Under the pieces are notes generated by a model that saw only the letters and a program-made list of their open reading frames with translations, made no database searches and was not told the origin of the DNA. From positions 1 to 64,000 of the forward strand of contig CAZWYY010000001.1 of NCBI GenBank assembly GCA_964638895.1: a stretch of DNA of 64,000 nt. The letters run 5' to 3'. The translations under genes were made by a program, and so were the position numbers. This document shows, in pieces, positions 33,664 to 40,987 of the stretch. The stretch comes from JAFGGG01 sp964638895 (GTDB taxonomy: Bacteria > Spirochaetota > Spirochaetia > SZUA-6 > RPPD01). Position 1 is the first letter of the stretch. Every line of letters begins with the position of its first letter.

Positions 33664-34776
33664 TTACTCGGCTTCCTTGCGGGGGATCTTATGGTTACGG
33701 TGCAAATATTCTTTCATCACCTCAAGACGCACCCGGTAATAGCGGGTCCAGGCGCCGGACAGGGTCTGTCCGGCGAGCGGTTCCAGTTTTCTTACCACAA
33801 TATCCTTGTTGGGCTTGATGTAATTGGAGATGAGTACGGGATCTATCCGGGAGACGTGGGCCCTCCCGTTTATGATCTGGATTGAAACGCGAAGCAGCAT
33901 CGAATCCCCGGTATTGGCCCACACGCTGTGGGGTTTTTGGGGGTTTACATGCCAGGTCTGCCCTGAAATGAAATTACCCATGGAGTAGATGATCAGCTTG
34001 TTCATTCCGTTCTTGTTTATTATCTCAAAGGGCTGGAGTACGTGCGGATGATGACCGTAGACAATATCCGCGCCCGCGTCTATCAATGCCTTAAAAAAGG
34101 CGGCCTTCCCGGGATCCGGCTGTGTGGCGTACTCCACGCCCCCATGAAAGGAAATTATAAACAGGTTGTATTCCGCTGATACCCGGCGCACCAGGGCCAG
34201 AAAGTCCGCCGTTTGTTTTTCATCGTTATAATCCACCAGGTTGATGTAGGGCTTTTCCTGGGGAACATTCAAAAACTGGGTAACGGCCAAAAACCCAATC
34301 TTAATGCCGCCATGAAAAATGGTTTCGGGCCGTATCCCCAGGTCCGGGTGCTCCTGAATGCCGGAAAAGTAGATGTTCCGCCCGTAGCGTGTCCTAAGCC
34401 GGGTCATGGCGTCCAGGGTTTTTAGCACGCCTTCACTATCCTGGTCGCAGGAGTGGTTGTTGGCCAGGGAAAAGACGTCAATGCCCGCCCTGATCGCAGC
34501 CTCCACATATTCCGGATGCGCGTTAAAGCGCGGATAGGTTGAGTACGGCAGATCAGCCGCAATCGGAAACTCCAGGTTACCGAAGGTAAGATCATCGGTA
34601 AGCAGCAGGTCCTTGACATCCTCGTAAATAAGATTGTAATTCTTCATTCTGTAGTTGACGTCATGGGCCATGATGTCCCCCAGGAATGTGCAGGTGATGG
34701 TGTGCAGTGACTGCGCATTCAGCCAGTAGATACTGAGTATCAGGCCCAACAGAATAAACCGGGTTTTTTTCAGCAT
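33664..34776 (-). CDS. CapA-family metallophosphatase-like exported protein
   Basis: A 370-residue protein with an N-terminal signal peptide or anchor (KKTRFILLGLILSIYWLNA) and one PGA_cap/CapA domain of the calcineurin-like fold. Metal-site motifs are TFLGDIMAHD, NLEFPIA, SLANNHSCDQD, SFHGGVEY and YGHHPHVLQP. CapA proteins belong to poly-gamma-glutamate capsule systems, but many stand-alone members exist and no capB/capC is present here. The frame opens with TTG 34797; ATG 34776, preceded by AAGGGA, is preferred. It probably acts in the periplasm on an unknown phosphoester or polymer. Confidence 0.85.
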   Translation of the reverse strand: MLKKTRFILLGLILSIYWLNAQSLHTITCTFLGDIMAHDVNYRMKNYNLIYEDVKDLLLTDDLTFGNLEFPIAADLPYSTYPRFNAHPEYVEAAIRAGIDVFSLANNHSCDQDSEGVLKTLDAMTRLRTRYGRNIYFSGIQEHPDLGIRPETIFHGGIKIGFLAVTQFLNVPQEKPYINLVDYNDEKQTADFLALVRRVSAEYNLFIISFHGGVEYATQPDPGKAAFFKALIDAGADIVYGHHPHVLQPFEIINKNGMNKLIIYSMGNFISGQTWHVNPQKPHSVWANTGDSMLLRVSIQIINGRAHVSRIDPVLISNYIKPNKDIVVRKLEPLAGQTLSGAWTRYYRVRLEVMKEYLHRNHKIPRKEAE

Positions 34777-34965
34777 TTTTCTTTCCCTTGGCTCCAATAT
34801 ACTAGTTATCGAAGTATGAGTACATGGAGTAAAGGGTGAAACGTCGGTTGCTGGTTTCTAAATTATGTGGAATTAAACCACCCGATCGCCCCGGGTAAGG
34901 GCAAAACTTGAAAAGCGCCCGCTTTTTTATTAATATGTATAGATATAGTGAAGGAAGGTGTGTGT

Positions 34966-35232
34966 ATGATATTTTTAATGTTTATTAACCAGCCGGTAAA
35001 AGGTACCTGTGTACTAAGCGGAAAACCGGTGATATTTGACGGATCGTTGGGTTTTTTTGAAGACCAAAATCAAGCAAGACCGGTTTCGGAGGATCAGGCG
35101 CTGGAAAGGGGCTTTACCGTCACCCCGGACACATTTGAAAAGATACGGGCCTTGGTTGAAGAAGGCAGAAAATACGAAGAGGTACAGGAATCGGCGCACC
35201 ATGAGATAGAAGTCCTGGAGGAAGACGACTGA
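34966..35232 (+). CDS. Small acidic protein of unknown function
   Basis: An 88-residue protein that I do not recognise. It begins MIFLMFINQPVKGTCVLSG, has a middle segment that looks like beta strands, and ends in a charged helix and an acidic tail (EVLEEDD). One cysteine is present. ATG 34966 is seven bases after AAGGAAGG; a GTG at 34948 is also in frame. It lies alone between the CapA-like gene (divergent) and pheST. No signal peptide; cytoplasmic by default. Confidence 0.65.
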   Translation: MIFLMFINQPVKGTCVLSGKPVIFDGSLGFFEDQNQARPVSEDQALERGFTVTPDTFEKIRALVEEGRKYEEVQESAHHEIEVLEEDD

Positions 35233-35288
35233 GTCCGCCGGTGATTCCGCCGCCGGCCCTTTCCGGGACTGTATGTTACACGAGTGAA

Positions 35289-35336
35289 CGTGTTTTTTAT
35301 CCTTGGTTTTTGGAGGCATGGGGGCTAAAAAACACG
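35289..35336. repeat. 11-bp perfect inverted repeat upstream of pheS
   Basis: CGTGTTTTTTA (35289-35299) is the exact inverse complement of TAAAAAACACG (35326-35336), spacer 26 bases. The left arm also pairs with ACACG just upstream to make a short hairpin followed by six T, a weak terminator for the small gene at 34966. The two folds exclude each other. Confidence 0.45.
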
Positions 35337-35410
35337 GCAAACCCCTTTACAATATTCCTATTTAAGGTTACCTATTAAGAACTTATTACAATATGCGTGG
35401 AGTTGTTGTC

Positions 35411-36961
35411 ATGGACGCCGTGGAAACCATTATAAAAACCCTTCATCCCCTGGAAATCAAGGTATTGCGTGCCGTTGAAAAAGGGGAGAAGCTTACTGCG
35501 GAGGTTTTACAGAAAAAGCTTTCTTTCAATGTGGGACAGTGCAACCAGGTGTTCAGCTGGTTGGGCGCCAAGGAGCTTATTGCGGAGCTTGACCGATTTT
35601 CGGTTGTTTCGTATGAAATAACGCCCCTGGGCCGTGAGTATCATACACGCGGAACGCCCGAAGAACGAGTAATCGCGCTTTTGGAACAGCGGGGGGAGCT
35701 CACCCTGCCCCGGCTGGCGCAGGAGTCGGGTCTGGAAAACAAGGATGTAGGCTCGGCCTTCGGCCTGCTTTCCAAAGAGGGCATGCTCTCCATGAACCGG
35801 GACAAGGCGGTATGTATCAAGGATGCCGGTAAAAACCATAAGGTAAAGTGTGTGCGGAAGCTGCTTGATCTGTTACACGAAAAGAACAGTCTTAAGGATA
35901 CGGAATTAGATCCTGAGCTGCAGGAACTGGCCTCCTCCTTGGCAAAAAAGCGCGGCTCATCAACCAGTATCTGCAAACAGATCGAGCGCGACGAGGTGAC
36001 CTATGTGCTTACCACTCAGGGCGAAGCCGTGCAGAAGAGCCTGCTGCAAAAAGGGGTTACGGGTGAAGAGATCGGGATGCTTACACCCGAAATAATCAAA
36101 AACGGTGAATGGAAAAACAAAGGTTTTCGCGGCTACAACATCCAGTCCCCGCCGGTCAGAGTGCTTTTAGGCAGGAAGAACCCCTATGTGGAATTCCTGG
36201 ACGCCTTGAAGGACAAGCTTGTATCCCTGGGGTTTGAGGAATATGACGGCCCTCTGGTGGAAAGCGAGTTCTGGAACTGTGACGCGCTGTTTATGCCCCA
36301 GTTCCATTCGGCGCGCGATATTCATGACGTATATTACATCAAAGAGCCGCAGTACGCTAAAGCCATTACCGAACCTTATTTAACCCGGGTGGCCCAGGCT
36401 CATGAAAACGGCTGGCAGACCGGCAGCCGGGGGTGGGGTTACAAGTTCGACAAACAATTCACCAGGAAGCTGATCTTAAGAAGCCAGGGGACCGTTCTTT
36501 CGGCCAAGGCCCTGGTTAACGCCAAGATACCGGGTAAGTACTTCGGCGTGGTAAGGTGCTTCCGCTACGATAAGGTAGACGCCACTCACCTGGCCGATTT
36601 TTACCAGACCGAGGGGATCGTCCTTGGTGAGGATGTGAACCTGCGCACCCTGTTGGGGCTGTTGAAAATGTTCGCCGAAGAGGTGGCGGGCGCCAAGGAT
36701 GTTAAGTATGTTCCGGGGTACTTCCCCTTTACGGAGCCCTCGGTTGAGGTACACATAAAACACCCTGAACTGGGGTGGTTTGAACTGGGCGGGGCCGGGA
36801 TTTTCAGACCGGAGGTGACCTATCCGCTGGGGGTGAATGTTCCGGTTCTGGCCTGGGGGTTGGGTATCGACCGCATGGCCCTCATGTCCTTAGGATTAAA
36901 GGATATTCGCGACTTATTTCAGGCCGATATCGAGCAGGTACGCCTGCGCAGAAGGAGTTAA
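35411..36961 (+). CDS. pheS: Phenylalanyl-tRNA synthetase alpha subunit, archaeal/eukaryal type
   Basis: A 516-residue PheS of the archaeal/cytosolic-eukaryal type, much longer than the usual bacterial subunit of about 330. The N-terminal 180 residues form winged-helix DNA/RNA-binding-like modules (TLHPLEIKVLRAVEKGEKLTA ..., VIALLEQRGELTLPRLAQ ...). The class II catalytic core follows, with EFWNCDALFMPQFHSARD, motif 2 FRYDKVDATHLADFYQTEG and motif 3 GLGIDRMAL. Spirochaetes such as Treponema and Borrelia are known for this transferred type. ATG 35411 is eight bases after GGAG; an ATG six codons earlier (35393) has no ribosome site. Confidence 0.95.
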   Translation: MDAVETIIKTLHPLEIKVLRAVEKGEKLTAEVLQKKLSFNVGQCNQVFSWLGAKELIAELDRFSVVSYEITPLGREYHTRGTPEERVIALLEQRGELTLPRLAQESGLENKDVGSAFGLLSKEGMLSMNRDKAVCIKDAGKNHKVKCVRKLLDLLHEKNSLKDTELDPELQELASSLAKKRGSSTSICKQIERDEVTYVLTTQGEAVQKSLLQKGVTGEEIGMLTPEIIKNGEWKNKGFRGYNIQSPPVRVLLGRKNPYVEFLDALKDKLVSLGFEEYDGPLVESEFWNCDALFMPQFHSARDIHDVYYIKEPQYAKAITEPYLTRVAQAHENGWQTGSRGWGYKFDKQFTRKLILRSQGTVLSAKALVNAKIPGKYFGVVRCFRYDKVDATHLADFYQTEGIVLGEDVNLRTLLGLLKMFAEEVAGAKDVKYVPGYFPFTEPSVEVHIKHPELGWFELGGAGIFRPEVTYPLGVNVPVLAWGLGIDRMALMSLGLKDIRDLFQADIEQVRLRRRS

Positions 36962-36964
36962 GCC

Positions 36965-38662
36965 ATGCCGAAGATTGAAGTGAATGAAAGACTGTTTTAC
37001 AGGTATCTTGGAAAAAAATTAAACCAGCCTGAACTGATCGATATTCTGGAAATCGCCAAGGCCGAGCTGGACGGGGTGGACAAAGAGCAGGGCATCCTGA
37101 AGATAGAGCTTAATGATACCAACCGGCCGGATTTATGGTCCACCATAGGACTGGCCCGGCAGCTGAAGCTATACATGGGGGCCTCCGCTCCCGGCTTTTC
37201 TTTTTTCTCCACTCCAGGCGAAAAAAAAGACACGCAGGAACGGGTGGTCTACGTGGACATGGAGTTGCAGCATATCCGACCTTATATCGCGGCCTTTGCC
37301 GCGGAAGGGCCGGCCATTGAGGATCCTCTCCTGATCGATCTGATCCAATCACAGGAAAAGTTATGCGGGAACTACGGCAGCAAACGCAAAACCATAGCCA
37401 TGGGCATTTACCGCTCGGACATCATCGAGTACCCGGTTCATTACCTGGCCGCGGAACCGGAAAACACCCGTTTTGTGCCATTGGGGTTGAAAAAGGAATA
37501 CAATCTTAAAGAGATTTTGAGTGAGCATCCCAAGGGGGTGGAGTTCGGGTATATTGTGCGGGACTTTCCCAAATATCCCTTTTTAAAGGACAATAAAGGC
37601 GATGTCCTGAGTTTTCCCCCCATAATAAACAGCGATAAAATCGGCGCGGTGGAGATCGGCGACAGCAGGGTGTTCGTGGAGCTTACCGGTACGGATATTT
37701 ACACACTGCTTCTGGCCGCATCGGTTGTGGCCTGTGATTTCGCGGATGCCGGATTTAGTATCAAACCGGTAAAAATCTGCTATCCGTACGATACGCCGTT
37801 GGGGCGGGAGATTGTCACGCCCTTCTATTTTCAGCAGCCCGTTTCCCTCGATATTCACTACGCGAACAAACTGCTGGGAGAGCAGATCCCGGCTGCGGAA
37901 GCGGCCGCGTTTATCAAAAAAATGGGCAACAGGGTGACGGCAGGCGGGGACTCTCTCACCATATACCCCCCGGCGTATAGGAACGACTTTATGCATCCTG
38001 TGGATGTGGTGGAAGAAATCATGATGGGCCGCGGTATCAGAAATTTCACTCCTGTCACGCCTGAAGACTTTACCATCGGACGCTTGAGCCCCCAGGAGGA
38101 GTTTTCACGCTTGGCGCGGGATATTATGATCGGCCAAGGTTTCCAGGAAATGATCTATAACTACCTGGGCTCGAAACGGGATTTTATAGAGAAAATGATG
38201 CTTGATTCCGGCAATATTATCGAGATAGCCAATCCCATGACCGAAAGCTACGAAATGGTCCGCAATTCCATCATTCCCAATATGCTGGCTTCGGAAGCCG
38301 TATCCGGGAACGCGGTGTACCCGCACCTGATTTTCGAGGTGGGAAAGGTGGTGCTTAAACATCCGGAAGAGAACTACGGATCTGTTACCAGGAATTACCT
38401 TACCTTTTTCATAGCAGACCGGGAGGCGGATTTCAACGATATCAGCGCCAAGGTATCCGCGATATTTTATTACCTGGGCAGGACCTACATCCTGCAAGAG
38501 CTGGATGATCCGCGCTTTATCAGGGGCAGGAGCGCCGAAATTTTTTACAACAAGCAGAGTATGGGGGTTATGGGTGAGCTCCATCCCGCGATCCTGGAAA
38601 ACTGGGGCATTCAGATGCCCTGTACGGCCGCGGAAATCGACCTGGATGTTCTGCATCCCTGA
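36965..38662 (+). CDS. pheT: Phenylalanyl-tRNA synthetase beta subunit, archaeal type
   Basis: A 565-residue PheT, the short archaeal/eukaryal form without the N-terminal OB domain and C-terminal anticodon-binding domain of bacterial PheT (about 800 residues). The N-terminus PKIEVNERLFYRYLGK is followed by the B3/B4 region with DTNRPDLWSTIGLARQLK, the editing region around GSKRKTIAMGIYR, the B5 domain, and a class II-like catalytic fold with NPMTESYEMVRNSIIPNML and GELHPAILENWGI. The ATG is three bases past the pheS stop, with AAGGAG overlapping that stop, so subunits are made in a coupled way. Confidence 0.95.
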   Translation: MPKIEVNERLFYRYLGKKLNQPELIDILEIAKAELDGVDKEQGILKIELNDTNRPDLWSTIGLARQLKLYMGASAPGFSFFSTPGEKKDTQERVVYVDMELQHIRPYIAAFAAEGPAIEDPLLIDLIQSQEKLCGNYGSKRKTIAMGIYRSDIIEYPVHYLAAEPENTRFVPLGLKKEYNLKEILSEHPKGVEFGYIVRDFPKYPFLKDNKGDVLSFPPIINSDKIGAVEIGDSRVFVELTGTDIYTLLLAASVVACDFADAGFSIKPVKICYPYDTPLGREIVTPFYFQQPVSLDIHYANKLLGEQIPAAEAAAFIKKMGNRVTAGGDSLTIYPPAYRNDFMHPVDVVEEIMMGRGIRNFTPVTPEDFTIGRLSPQEEFSRLARDIMIGQGFQEMIYNYLGSKRDFIEKMMLDSGNIIEIANPMTESYEMVRNSIIPNMLASEAVSGNAVYPHLIFEVGKVVLKHPEENYGSVTRNYLTFFIADREADFNDISAKVSAIFYYLGRTYILQELDDPRFIRGRSAEIFYNKQSMGVMGELHPAILENWGIQMPCTAAEIDLDVLHP

Positions 38663-38679
38663 GACAAAGGAGGTGTGTA

Positions 38680-39162
38680 ATGGAGATTACAGCCGTTGAT
38701 GTCAGTCTTCCCCAAGACTGCAATATTGTCGTGGGACAGGCGCATTTTATCAAAACCGTGGAGGACATTGCGGAGATCATGGTGTGCGCCGTGCCCGGTG
38801 TCCGCTACGGACTGGCATTTTGTGAATCATCGGGACCCTGCCTGATCAGAACCGAAGGCAACGACGACTCCCTGGTGGAGTCGGCCGTAAAGGCCGCACA
38901 GGCGGCAGGAGCCGGGCATTCCTTCTATCTGATCATGAAGAACGCCTTTCCCATAAACGTCCTCAACCAGATTAAGCATTGCCAGGAGGTGGCGCGAATT
39001 TTCTGCGCCACGGCCAATCCTTTGCAGCTGCTGGTGGCTGGGACAGAGCGGGGCCGGGGCATCGTCGGGGTTGTGGACGGCTCATCGCCAAAGGGAGTGG
39101 AAACCGCTTTGGATAAAAAAAAGCGCAAAGAGCTTCTGCGCAAATTCGGGTATAAATTGTAA
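38680..39162 (+). CDS. Adenosine-specific kinase family protein (PF04008)
   Basis: A 160-residue protein of the Adenosine_kin family (formerly DUF355). The conserved strings are NIVVGQAHFIKTVEDIAEIM, YGLAFCESSGPCLIRTEGND, NAFPINVLNQIKHCQEVARI, CATANPLQLLVA and GRGIVGVVDGSSP. The family was named from a structure of a Pyrobaculum member said to bind or phosphorylate adenosine; its physiological role is not established, and it is most common in archaea. It follows pheT by 17 bases with AAAGGAGG before the ATG, so it is probably in the pheST operon. Confidence 0.88.
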   Translation: MEITAVDVSLPQDCNIVVGQAHFIKTVEDIAEIMVCAVPGVRYGLAFCESSGPCLIRTEGNDDSLVESAVKAAQAAGAGHSFYLIMKNAFPINVLNQIKHCQEVARIFCATANPLQLLVAGTERGRGIVGVVDGSSPKGVETALDKKKRKELLRKFGYKL

Positions 39163-39175
39163 GCAATATATGCAA

Positions 39176-39196
39176 CGGCAAGCGGCAGGCTTGCCG
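39176..39196 (+). other. 7-bp hairpin before the small exported protein
   Basis: CGGCAAG (39176-39182) and CTTGCCG (39190-39196) pair around a 7-base loop, ending about five bases before the GGAGAGG ribosome site of the next gene. There is no T-tract, so it may stabilise the message or affect ribosome access. Confidence 0.4.
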
Positions 39197-39209
39197 TGAA
39201 GGAGAGGGT

Positions 39210-39581
39210 ATGAAGAGGTTGTTGTTATGCCTGATATTCATCGTGACATGCGTCTGCGTCTTTGCCAACGGAAACCCCAATCCTCTGTTGGGCAAATGGG
39301 ACGTTTTCCCGCAGTTCGTGATGACCGCAGGAAAATGCATGATCGCGGGTGGGAATAGTGAAAGCTGGGAGTTCAAGGCGGACGGAACCATTATTGTGGA
39401 CGGGGAGGTAACCATTCCCTATATGCTCAGCAGCGAAGGTAACTACTTCACAGTCAATATGGATGAAGAAACCATGGATGTGTATTATTACGTGGTAAAT
39501 GATGATGTTATTTCCCTGGCACTCTATGTAAAGGACGAGAACCAATATAATGTGGCCGTCTGTACGCGTGCGCATGATTAA
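39210..39581 (+). CDS. Small exported protein of unknown function
   Basis: A 123-residue protein with a clear signal peptide (MKRLLLCLIFIVTCVCVFANG, cleavage near Ala19-Asn20). The mature part of about 100 residues starts with PLLGKWDVFP and has alternating beta-strand segments (SWEFKADGTIIVDG, MDVYYYVVNDDVISLALYV), recalling lipocalin-like or copper-resistance-like small beta barrels that begin with a GKW strand. I cannot name a family. GGAGAGG precedes the ATG. It lies after the PF04008 gene and ends before a hairpin that separates it from the convergent HD-GYP gene. Confidence 0.7.
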   Translation: MKRLLLCLIFIVTCVCVFANGNPNPLLGKWDVFPQFVMTAGKCMIAGGNSESWEFKADGTIIVDGEVTIPYMLSSEGNYFTVNMDEETMDVYYYVVNDDVISLALYVKDENQYNVAVCTRAHD

Positions 39582-39630
39582 AAGGCGGCAACAGCCTGCA
39601 GGCGCCGGATTAATTTTGTTTTTATATTAA

Positions 39631-39656
39631 GGCGCGTACCGCCGATAATACGCGCC
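39631..39656. terminator. Hairpin between convergent genes
   Basis: GGCGCGTA (39631-39638) pairs perfectly with TACGCGCC (39649-39656) around a 10-base loop in the gap between two convergent genes. No good T-run follows on either strand, so it may act as a weak bidirectional terminator or RNA 3' end stabiliser. Confidence 0.4.
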
Positions 39657-39674
39657 CTCCCGTACCGGCCGAGG

Positions 39675-40907
39675 TTATTCCTTCTCTTCCGCGTAGCGTT
39701 CGGAAATCTGTTTGATATGCGGAAGCACTTCAAAGAAGATGTCGACCAGTTCGGGATCGAAACTGCTGCCCGAAAGAGATTTTATCTCTTCCAACACCTT
39801 GTCCTGCTCCCATTTTTCTTTATATACGCGCTTGGAGGAAAGCGCGTCATATACGTCGGCGATTGCCACGATTCTGCCCCAGAGGGGGATTTCCTGTTTT
39901 TTCAGGCCCTTGGGGTTGCCCTGCTTGTCTTTTTTCTTCGGTTTGCCCGTGGCGATATTTATATAACCCGGGTAGCCCTGTCCGTTCCATTTTTCGTGAT
40001 GGGTTAAGGCGATTTGTGCCGCCAACTCGTCGAATTCAGATTGTTTATCCATGAATAAACGCGCACCCAGATATGTATGGCCCTTCATTATATTATACTC
40101 CGTCGGATCCAGTTTACCGGGTTTTTTCAGAATCGTGTCGGAGATGGCAATCTTGCCCACGTCGTGCAGCATGGCGGCCATGCGCAGCATATCTCTGTTC
40201 TTCTGCACCTCTTTCTCCGGGATGTTGTGAATGTTGGCGTATCGCTCGTAGATCTCAACCGCGTACCCAGCCACGCGGTTGACATGCATGCCGGTTTCCT
40301 TTGGATCGCGCAGGGCGGACATTTTAATCATCCGCAGGATTATGGCCCTGGTCATCTGCGCACGCTGCAGGGCGACGGTGGCGTTGTTGCCGAAGTGCAT
40401 GGCCAGAAGCTCATCGTTTTTAGTGAAAGGGATGATCTCATTTCTGGCGTTTTTTTTATTGATAATCTGTATCAGCCCAATGATTATTCCGGTGTTCAGC
40501 TTCAGGGGGATGGTCAGCATGGAACCCGTTTTGTAACCGGCCAGTTTATCGTAACTGGGATCATAGTGATAGGGCGCATCGGGTGGAATGGCGTATGCGT
40601 CAGGGATGTTTACTATCTCTCCGGTACAGGCGACATAGCCGGCGACCGTTTTTTTGTTGAGATTAAGCTTGAATATGGAATAGATGAGCTTCTGCCCGGG
40701 GGGAAGCTCCTTCTGCTTTGTTTCGTTTTGAGAGAATTTTATGGCAAGTTTGTCGGCCTCTACTATGTAAATAGAGCCGGCATCGGCCCGAAGCATACAT
40801 CGCGCCTCGGTGAGGATTCTTTCCAGTAAAATATCCACGTCCTGGATGCGGTTGAACTCCGATTCAAGACTGAGGATTTTATTTATGTTTGCCGCATCCT
40901 TTGCCAT
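39675..40907 (-). CDS. GAF and HD-GYP domain phosphodiesterase
   Basis: A 410-residue soluble regulator. A GAF domain (about 10-185) precedes an HD-GYP domain (about 195-400). The catalytic features are complete: the HD pair in MLHDVGK (about 247-253), GHTYLGA, and the HHEKWNGQGYPG motif (303-314), the signature of cyclic-di-GMP phosphodiesterases that give pGpG or GMP. An insertion rich in Lys (ATGKPKKKDKQGNPKG) follows the GYP motif. The GAF domain presumably senses a small ligand. A promoter with a perfect -10 lies so close to the ATG that the mRNA may have no leader, and no ribosome site is seen. Confidence 0.9.
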   Translation of the reverse strand: MAKDAANINKILSLESEFNRIQDVDILLERILTEARCMLRADAGSIYIVEADKLAIKFSQNETKQKELPPGQKLIYSIFKLNLNKKTVAGYVACTGEIVNIPDAYAIPPDAPYHYDPSYDKLAGYKTGSMLTIPLKLNTGIIIGLIQIINKKNARNEIIPFTKNDELLAMHFGNNATVALQRAQMTRAIILRMIKMSALRDPKETGMHVNRVAGYAVEIYERYANIHNIPEKEVQKNRDMLRMAAMLHDVGKIAISDTILKKPGKLDPTEYNIMKGHTYLGARLFMDKQSEFDELAAQIALTHHEKWNGQGYPGYINIATGKPKKKDKQGNPKGLKKQEIPLWGRIVAIADVYDALSSKRVYKEKWEQDKVLEEIKSLSGSSFDPELVDIFFEVLPHIKQISERYAEEKE

Positions 40908-40913
40908 AAATGT

Positions 40914-40942
40914 ATTATAAACATATACATGTAAAATAACAA
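40914..40942 (-). promoter_or_regulatory. Promoter of the GAF/HD-GYP gene
   Basis: On the minus strand, TTGTTA (40942-40937) and a perfect TATAAT (40919-40914) are 17 bases apart. The start would fall about seven bases on, at or next to the A of the ATG (40907). Confidence 0.65.
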
Positions 40943-40987
40943 TCCAAAAATATATAGGTTTTTTTATATAGACCGCGTCCTGTGCGG

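Noticed and set aside
35289..35336. A transcription attenuator or T-box upstream of pheS.
   Set aside because: The competing arm lies downstream of the terminator-like hairpin rather than upstream, and no T-box sequence or tRNA-like specifier is visible, so the order is wrong for classical attenuation.
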